From JBIOYL01 sp044870185 (lineage in GTDB: Bacteria; Actinomycetota; CALGFH01), in NCBI GenBank assembly GCA_044870185.1, contig JBIOYL010000152.1:1-18139 (forward strand): 18,139 bases of DNA. Direction: 5' to 3'. The position numbers were made by a program, and so were the translations under genes. The notes below the pieces were generated by a model. That model saw nothing but the letters and a program-made list of their open reading frames with translations, was not told the DNA's origin and did not search any database. Position 1 is the first letter of the stretch. Each line of letters opens with the position of its first letter. This document shows positions 13,381 through 18,139 of this stretch, piece after piece.

Positions 13381-14052
13381 ATGCTGTTCGGTACACGCAA
13401 GACCCGCATGCCCACCGAGGCCGAGGCCCTGCCGGGGCGGGCCGAGCGCATACCGATCCCAGACCGCCACTTCGTCAAGGGCACGCCGCTGGCGCCGCCG
13501 TTTCCCGAGGGGATGGAGCAGGCGCTGTTCGGGATGGGCTGCTTCTGGGGTGCCGAGCGGGTGTTCTGGCAGGCCGACGGGGTGTTCACCACGGCGGTCG
13601 GCTACGCCGGCGGCTTCACGCCCAACCCGACCTACGCGGAGGTGTGCAGCGGGCTAACCGGGCACGCCGAGGTGGTGCTGGTGGTGTTCGACCCCAAGCG
13701 CATCGGCTACGAGACGCTGCTGCGGCTGTTCTGGGAAAACCACGACCCGACCCAGGGCATGCGTCAGGGCAACGACGTGGGCACCCAGTACCGCTCGGCC
13801 ATCTACGCCTTCTCCGACGGCCAGCAGGAGGCGGCGCTGGCCTCCAGGGACGCCTATCAGCGGGTCCTCGCCGCGGCCGGCTACGGCCAGATCACCACCG
13901 AGGTCGAGCGGGCCCCCGAGTTCTACTACGCCGAGGCCTACCACCAGCAGTACCTGGCCAAGAACCCGGACGGCTACTGTGGGCTGGGCGGCACGGGGGT
14001 GAGCTGCCCGGTCGGGCTGGCCACGTCGGGCGAGCCCGGCCGGGCGCAGTGA
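13381..14052 (+). CDS. msrA: Peptide-methionine (S)-S-oxide reductase MsrA
   Basis: It repairs oxidised methionine in proteins, using thioredoxin as electron source. The 223-aa protein carries the active-site block FGMGCFWGAERVFW (catalytic Cys in GCFWG), then GYAGGFTPNPTYAEVCSG, then FWENHDPTQGMRQGNDVGTQYRS. The C-terminal block YYAEAYHQQYLAKNPDGYC ends with a Cys that can act as resolving residue, and a further Cys follows in GVSCP. There is no MsrB fusion and no signal peptide, so it acts in the cytoplasm. The first 45 residues or so are a variable lead-in typical of actinobacterial MsrA. ATG 13381 has AGGAG 7 nt upstream (13369-13373). Its stop TGA overlaps the GTG start of the ABC ATPase, indicating coupled translation with the exporter. 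Confidence 0.96.
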   Translation: MLFGTRKTRMPTEAEALPGRAERIPIPDRHFVKGTPLAPPFPEGMEQALFGMGCFWGAERVFWQADGVFTTAVGYAGGFTPNPTYAEVCSGLTGHAEVVLVVFDPKRIGYETLLRLFWENHDPTQGMRQGNDVGTQYRSAIYAFSDGQQEAALASRDAYQRVLAAAGYGQITTEVERAPEFYYAEAYHQQYLAKNPDGYCGLGGTGVSCPVGLATSGEPGRAQ

Positions 14053-15034
14053 CGGCCCCGGCCATCCTGGCCGAGGACCTGTCCAAGCGCTACGACGAGG
14101 TCGAGGCCGTGCGAGGGGTCAGCTTCGAGGTCGTCCCCGGTGAGACGTTCGGGTTCCTCGGCCCCAACGGCGCCGGCAAGTCGACCACGATCGCCATGCT
14201 GTGCACGCTGGTGCGCCCCACCGGCGGGCGGGCGCTGGTGGCCGGCTTCGACGTGCTGGCCGACCAGGCCGAGGTCCGCCGCCGGATCGGCCTCGTCTTC
14301 CAGGACACCACCCTCGACGACTACCTCACCGCCACCGAGAACCTGCGCTTTCACGCCGAGCTGTACGGGGTGCCCAAGGCCATCCTGGCAGACCGGATAC
14401 GCCGGGTGCTCGGCATGGTGGCGCTGTGGGAGCGCCGCGACAGCCTGGTGCGGACCTTCTCGGGCGGGATGAAGCGGCGGCTCGAGATCGCCCGTGGCCT
14501 GCTGCACTCGCCGCGGGTGCTGTTCCTCGACGAGCCAACCGTCGGCCTCGACCCCCAGACCCGCAGCCAGATCTGGGCCTACCTCGGCGAGCTCAAGCGC
14601 CGCGAGCGCACCACGATGTTCCTCACCACCCACTACATGGACGAGGCCGAGTACTGCGACCGCATCGCGATCATCGACGGCGGCCGCATCGTCGTGATGG
14701 ACACCCCGGACGCCCTCAAGGCGAGCGTCGGCCGCGACCGGGTGCAGGTGCGCACTGACGACGACCAGGCCGCCATCGCCGCCCTGCGGGAGCGCTTCGG
14801 GCTGGAGGCGACCATGAGCGAGGGTACGGTCACCGTCCAGGTCGAGGCCGGCGAGGAGTTCGTGCCGCGACTGTTCGCCGGGCTCGGCGTCCCGATCCGG
14901 GCCGTGAGCGTCGCCCGGCCGACCCTGGACGATGTCTTCATGACCTACACCGGGCGCACCATCCGCGACGCCGAGGCGTCGGCCGGCGACCGGCTGCGGG
15001 CGAGCCCGTTCGGCCGCGCGCGGATGGGGGGTAG
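14049..15034 (+). CDS. ABC transporter ATP-binding protein, DrrA-like; stop codon probably lost by a missing base
   Basis: The ATPase of a two-gene exporter. It has Walker A GPNGAGKST, Q-loop VFQDTT, signature FSGGMKRRLEIARGLL, Walker B VLFLDEPTVGLDP and H-loop LTTHYMDEAEYCDR. The C-terminal part ends PTLDDVFMTYTGRTIRD, as in the DrrA family. GTG 14049 overlaps the msrA stop (GTGA). As read, the frame has no stop before 16025, which would append about 330 Arg/Pro/Ala-rich residues antiparallel in sense to nothing known and overlap the whole permease gene in another frame. At 15026-15031 there are six Gs; with a seventh the frame would read ATG GGG GGG TAG and stop at 15034, two bases before the permease start, giving 328 aa, normal for DrrA. 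I therefore end it at 15034. The cargo (lipid, antibiotic or glycan) is unknown. Confidence 0.88.
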
Positions 15035-15036
15035 CC

Positions 15037-15903
15037 GTGGGCGCCGCCGTCACCGACGTCGTCCCGGTCCGCGAGGCCGGCGGGCGGCTCACCGACGACC
15101 TGCGTGCCGTCCGGGTCGTCTGGCGGCGCGAGCTCATCCGCTACCTGCGCAACCGGACGCGGATCGTGACCTCGCTGGTCCAGCCGGTCCTGTTCCTGTT
15201 CGTGCTCGGCACGGGCCTGACCCGCATCCTGCCCAGGCAGCCCGGCGGCACGATCGACTTCCGCACCTTCATGTTCCCGGGCGTGCTGGCGATGACCGTG
15301 CTGTTCACCGCCGTCTTCTCGGCAGTGTCGATCGTGTGGGACCGCGAGTTCGGCTTCCTGCGCGAGATGCTCGTCGCACCGGTTCGGCGCGGGGCGCTGG
15401 TGGTCGGCAAGTGCCTGGGCGGCGCCACCGTCGCCACCATCCAGGGCGCCATCATGCTGGCGCTGGCCGGCCTGGTCCACATCCCCTACTCGCCGGCCCT
15501 GCTCGCCGTCCTGCTGGCGGAGATGGGGCTCACCGCCTTCGCCTTGACCGCGCTCGGCACGATGATCGCGAGCCGCATGGGCCGGATCGAGTCGTTCCAG
15601 GTCGTGATCCAGTTCCTGGTCCTGCCCATGTTCTTCCTGTCCGGCGCGCTGTTCCCTCTCACCAATCTGCCCCGCTGGCTGGCCGCGCTCACCAAGCTCG
15701 ACCCGCTGAGCTATTCGGTCGACCCACTGCGGCGAGCCGTCTTCGGCCACGTCAGCGTCCCGCCCCGGCTCGTGGCCACGCTGAACCCCGGAATGACCTG
15801 GAACGGCTGGCGGGTGCCGACCGTGCTGGAGCTCGGCCTGGTCGCCGTGCTCGCCCTCGGCCTGCTCGCCCTGGCCGGCGTGCAGTTCTCCCGTCCGGAG
15901 TGA
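15037..15903 (+). CDS. ABC-2 type transporter permease, DrrB-like
   Basis: The 288-aa membrane partner of the preceding ATPase. An N-terminal cytoplasmic helix (VVWRRELIRYLRNRTRI) is followed by six hydrophobic segments: VQPVLFLFVLGTGL, FPGVLAMTVLFTAVFSAVS, a pair around 135-180, VIQFLVLPMFFLSGALFPL and the last near the C-terminus (LGLVAVLALGLLALAGV). The intracellular loop DREFGFLREMLVAPVRRG is the ABC-2 coupling motif that contacts the ATPase. LTKLDPLSYSVDPLRRAVFG is a conserved late loop. GTG 15037 follows the inferred ATPase stop by 2 nt. The start lacks a clear Shine-Dalgarno except the G-run, consistent with coupling. Two strong hairpins follow the stop. Confidence 0.93.
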   Translation: MGAAVTDVVPVREAGGRLTDDLRAVRVVWRRELIRYLRNRTRIVTSLVQPVLFLFVLGTGLTRILPRQPGGTIDFRTFMFPGVLAMTVLFTAVFSAVSIVWDREFGFLREMLVAPVRRGALVVGKCLGGATVATIQGAIMLALAGLVHIPYSPALLAVLLAEMGLTAFALTALGTMIASRMGRIESFQVVIQFLVLPMFFLSGALFPLTNLPRWLAALTKLDPLSYSVDPLRRAVFGHVSVPPRLVATLNPGMTWNGWRVPTVLELGLVAVLALGLLALAGVQFSRPE

Positions 15904-15923
15904 CACCGGCCCTCCGTCCGGTG
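15904..15923. terminator. Hairpin directly after the permease stop
   Basis: CACCGG and CCGGTG pair around an 8-nt loop, beginning at the base after the stop codon. It has no T-tract. It is probably part of a two-hairpin terminator with 15951-15972. Confidence 0.45.
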
Positions 15924-15950
15924 CGGGGCCCGGCCCTGGGGGCGTCAGGT

Positions 15951-15972
15951 GACGGCCGCCGGGGCGGCCGTC
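15951..15972. terminator. Strong 9-bp hairpin ending the msrA-ABC operon
   Basis: GACGGCCGC pairs perfectly with GCGGCCGTC around a CGGG tetraloop. A competing 6-bp stem uses the 3' half (15964-15969 with 15978-15983), so two folds are mutually exclusive. There is no T-tract, as in many GC-rich actinobacterial terminators. Confidence 0.55.
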
Positions 15973-16475
15973 GGGATGGCCGCTTGGGCGGAAAACGAGC
16001 GGATTTCGTGAACATGAGGGATTGACGTTCGCATCCCGAGTGGTCGTGTTCTGCGGGCAAGGCTGATCCCCAGGGTTGCAAGTCCGGCCCTGCACTCTCG
16101 GTGGGAGCGGCGCGTGATGGCTCGGGCAACGTCGCCTTCTCGGCGAGCCGGCATCGCCAGCACGCATGCCTGCCCTGGGAGGCGATCCGCCTGGTCGTGC
16201 TGACCGCCGCCGGTCTGCGGCGCGCGCCGCCGGCTCGGCCCACCCGAGGCCACCCGAGTCCGCCCGCTTGCTCGAGCGGCGCAGGGACGCGGCAGCGCCG
16301 ACACAACCGGCCCGCGCCACGGCCCCGCCCTCGGGCCGCCTGCGGCCAGCCGGCCGATGCGGAAGGAGGGTGAGGAGCGCCACCGCTCCCCATCCGGCGC
16401 AGGACACCGACTCCCCGGCACCGGTGGTGCGACCCGACGGGCTCGGTTCGACGCAACCACGCAAAGGAGCTCCAC

Positions 16476-18092
16476 GTGAGGAAGGCGCGAAGCATCCTGG
16501 TCACGTTGACGGCGCTGGCCGCCGTGCTGGCGCTGGCGACCCCGCCGGCGGTGGCCACCGCCCGCACGCCGCGCTGGCTGCTGCACACCCAGCGCTTCCG
16601 GGGCGGCATCTCGAACGGCGTGCGGGCCATGGCCAGCCCGGAGGCCGCCGCGGCACAGGCACGGTTCAGGGGGGCGCGCCTGGCGGCCCAGGCCGCGGCC
16701 CCCTCCCTGAACAACGTGCAGATGAACGACGACTCCAACCCGCCGCTGCCGCAGAACGAGACGGCGGTCGCCTACAACGTCGCCAACCCGCTCATCGCGG
16801 TCGCCGCGGCCAACGACTACGTCAGCGGCGGCGTGGCGGTCATGCGCACCTTCGACGGCGGCCGCCACTGGCAGACGACCCGCGTCGTCCCGCAGTTCGT
16901 CGGGACGCGTGACTTCTGCACCGGCGGTGACCCGTCGGTCGCCTACAGCCGCCGCGACCGGGCCTTCTACATCGCGCAGCTGTGCTTCTTCCGCGTGCTG
17001 CCGTTCTCCGAGGTCCAGATCTACAAGTCGGTCGACAACGGCAAGACGTGGACGCCGGGCCGCCAGGCGGCGCTCGCGGCCACCAACTTCGACTACGCCA
17101 CCGGCACAGTGGACGACTCCATCTTCAACGACAAGGAGTACATCACCGTCGACAACCACCCGACGAGCCCGCACTACGGCCGGCTGTACGTCACCTACAC
17201 CAAGTTCCACCTGCTGCCGGACGGGACGAGCGACTACTGCCCGATCCAGCTCGCCTACACCGACGTCGTGCCGACCTTCAACCCCGCGCTCACGGTGTTC
17301 AACCACACGGCGATCGTCCCCGACGCGCCGGGCTCGGGCGGCCTCGGGGAGTCGGCCAACCAGTTCAGCGTGCCGCAGGTCGAGCCGGACGGGACGCTCG
17401 ACGTCGTCTACACGCTGGAGGAGTGCAACACCGCCCTCGACCACGGCTTCCGCTTCCAGAAGTCCGGCAACGGCGGCGCCAGCTTCCTGCCCGCGCCGGT
17501 CCGCATCGACAAGCCGGGCCAGTTCGCCGACAACCCCGACCCCGCCGACCTGCTGCCCCCGACCCACTTCCGCGCCCCCGGCACCAACGCGTTCGCGATC
17601 AACGAGCACACCGGCACGATCGTGTTCGCCTACCAGAACAACGTGAACCGGGCGGCGTCGGGGGCCGACATCTCCATCCAGGTCTCACGCGACCACGGCC
17701 TGCACTGGGGCAACATGCGCTTCCTGAGCACCGTCGCCGGGCGGCCGGCTCCCAACGACCAGTTCTTCCCCTGGATCGCCACCGACCAGGCCGGCCGGTT
17801 CTACGCCATCTGGTTCGACCGGCGCCGCGACCCGGCCAACCGCAACATCGACACCTGGCAGGCCGTGTCCACCACCGACGGGGTGAGCTGGCAGACCTAC
17901 CGGATCAGCACCAGATCGTGGAACCCGGACCTCGGCTTCTTCACCTCGGGTGCCTTCATCGGCGACTACAACGGCCTGGCCGCATCGAACCAGGCCGTCT
18001 ACCCGGTCTGGACCGACGGCCGCAACAACGCCATCGCAAGGACCGGCATCGGCGAGACCGACATCTTCACCAACGTCGAGATCCGCGGATAG
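16476..18092 (+). CDS. Secreted sialidase-like beta-propeller protein with Asp-box repeats
   Basis: A 538-aa exported protein. Residues 1-29 form a Sec signal peptide (MRKARSILVT, a hydrophobic core, then a VATA cleavage region). The rest shows repeated Asp-box motifs (S/T-x-D-x-G-x-x-W): TFDGGRHW (125-132), SVDNGKTW (185-192) and SRDHGLHW (404-411), with degenerate copies SGNGGASF (330-337) and STTDGVSW (465-472). These mark blades of a six-bladed-type propeller seen in sialidases and in many unrelated secreted proteins. I do not see the conserved Arg triad arrangement well enough to claim neuraminidase activity. There is no LPXTG or lipobox, so it is probably released. GTG 16476 has AAGGAG 6 nt upstream. 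Substrate and role are unknown. Confidence 0.85.
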   Translation: MRKARSILVTLTALAAVLALATPPAVATARTPRWLLHTQRFRGGISNGVRAMASPEAAAAQARFRGARLAAQAAAPSLNNVQMNDDSNPPLPQNETAVAYNVANPLIAVAAANDYVSGGVAVMRTFDGGRHWQTTRVVPQFVGTRDFCTGGDPSVAYSRRDRAFYIAQLCFFRVLPFSEVQIYKSVDNGKTWTPGRQAALAATNFDYATGTVDDSIFNDKEYITVDNHPTSPHYGRLYVTYTKFHLLPDGTSDYCPIQLAYTDVVPTFNPALTVFNHTAIVPDAPGSGGLGESANQFSVPQVEPDGTLDVVYTLEECNTALDHGFRFQKSGNGGASFLPAPVRIDKPGQFADNPDPADLLPPTHFRAPGTNAFAINEHTGTIVFAYQNNVNRAASGADISIQVSRDHGLHWGNMRFLSTVAGRPAPNDQFFPWIATDQAGRFYAIWFDRRRDPANRNIDTWQAVSTTDGVSWQTYRISTRSWNPDLGFFTSGAFIGDYNGLAASNQAVYPVWTDGRNNAIARTGIGETDIFTNVEIRG

Positions 18093-18120
18093 CCACCCAT
18101 CCGGTCGGGGCCGGGGTGGC
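18092..18120. terminator. Terminator-like hairpin after the secreted protein gene
   Basis: GCCACCC (from the last base of the stop codon) pairs perfectly with GGGTGGC (18114-18120). A nested CCGG/CCGG pairing is possible in the 15-nt loop. Position right at the stop codon supports a terminator. Confidence 0.5.
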
Positions 18121-18139
18121 ATCGGCGCTGGCCGCCACC

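Larger units (their letters stand above)
15904..16475. other. 572-nt region without a convincing gene
   Basis: It holds the two hairpins above, a short AT-richer stretch at about 15990-16030 with TTGACG (16022-16027) as a possible -35 but no good -10, a 14-bp palindrome GCGGCGCGCGCCGC (16217-16230) and GCACC-GGT-GGTGC close to the next gene. Open frames here (for example 16101-16373) have no recognisable protein and look like GC-driven shadows. It may contain a long leader of the secreted protein gene; I recognise no known riboswitch. Confidence 0.5.

Noticed and set aside
15035..16025. C-terminal extension of the ABC ATPase as a real 330-aa domain
   Set aside because: It is Arg/Pro/Ala-rich shadow reading over the conserved permease. 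One missing G explains the lost stop better.
16101..16373. A 90-aa plus-strand ORF in the gap before the secreted protein gene
   Set aside because: It has no ribosome binding site, no recognisable domain and a composition expected from GC-rich noncoding DNA.
1..18139. CRISPR arrays, insertion sequences, integrases, rRNA or tRNA genes
   Set aside because: I saw no spaced repeats, transposase motifs or RNA gene signatures. The only mobile elements supported are the two inteins.

Overview
The window is very GC-rich, gene-dense DNA, with GTG starts, overlapping operons and TANNNT-type -10 boxes, typical of Actinomycetota. Its core gene order follows a block known from Mycobacterium tuberculosis, Rv0046c to Rv0058: ino1, padR, a DUF5318 protein, a class A penicillin-binding protein, a GT87-like mannosyltransferase, rpsF, ssb, rpsR, rplI and dnaB. 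The genes after dnaB (msrA, a DrrAB-like ABC exporter, a secreted beta-propeller protein) are not part of that block. I recognise the order from memory and have not aligned it. Species cannot be fixed; a deep-branching or uncultured actinobacterium is plausible.

Layout. Positions 1-2984 (minus strand) form an overlapping operon: padR, then ino1 (inositol-1-phosphate synthase, broken by a one-base deletion near 1480), then an MFS transporter that runs off the left edge. A compact divergent promoter region (2985-3281) separates it from the plus-strand genes. Positions 3282-7372 hold the DUF5318 zinc-ribbon-like protein, the PBP (probably leaderless mRNA) and the GT87-like membrane glycosyltransferase, whose tail is made of DNA repeats. 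A 378-nt leader region precedes rpsF-ssb-rpsR-rplI, in which every intergenic gap carries a GC-rich hairpin. Between rplI and dnaB the DNA folds on paper into a compact three-way-junction RNA (9441-9533).

dnaB (9561-13160) encodes the replicative helicase interrupted by two inteins. The first (323 aa) sits in the Walker A loop, starts with Ala and carries the Trp/Cys/Thr set of class 3 inteins. The second (421 aa) is a standard Cys1 intein at the ESG/SLEQDAD site used by the Synechocystis DnaB intein. Both keep LAGLIDADG endonuclease motifs. The second has lower GC than its host gene, and the first extein codons after it include a rare TTA, as expected from recent homing with co-conversion.

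Positions 13381-15903 hold msrA, the ABC ATPase and the ABC-2 permease, translationally linked. The ATPase stop codon seems lost by one missing G in a homopolymer, so two single-base deletions occur in the window. After a strong hairpin and about 570 nt without a convincing gene, 16476-18092 encodes a secreted protein with Asp-box repeats, closed by a terminator-like hairpin.

Functionally the window joins envelope construction (inositol, peptidoglycan, mannosyl transfer) with translation and replication (S6, SSB, S18, L9, DnaB). The most unusual items are the dual-class intein pair in DnaB and the structured RNA just upstream of it.
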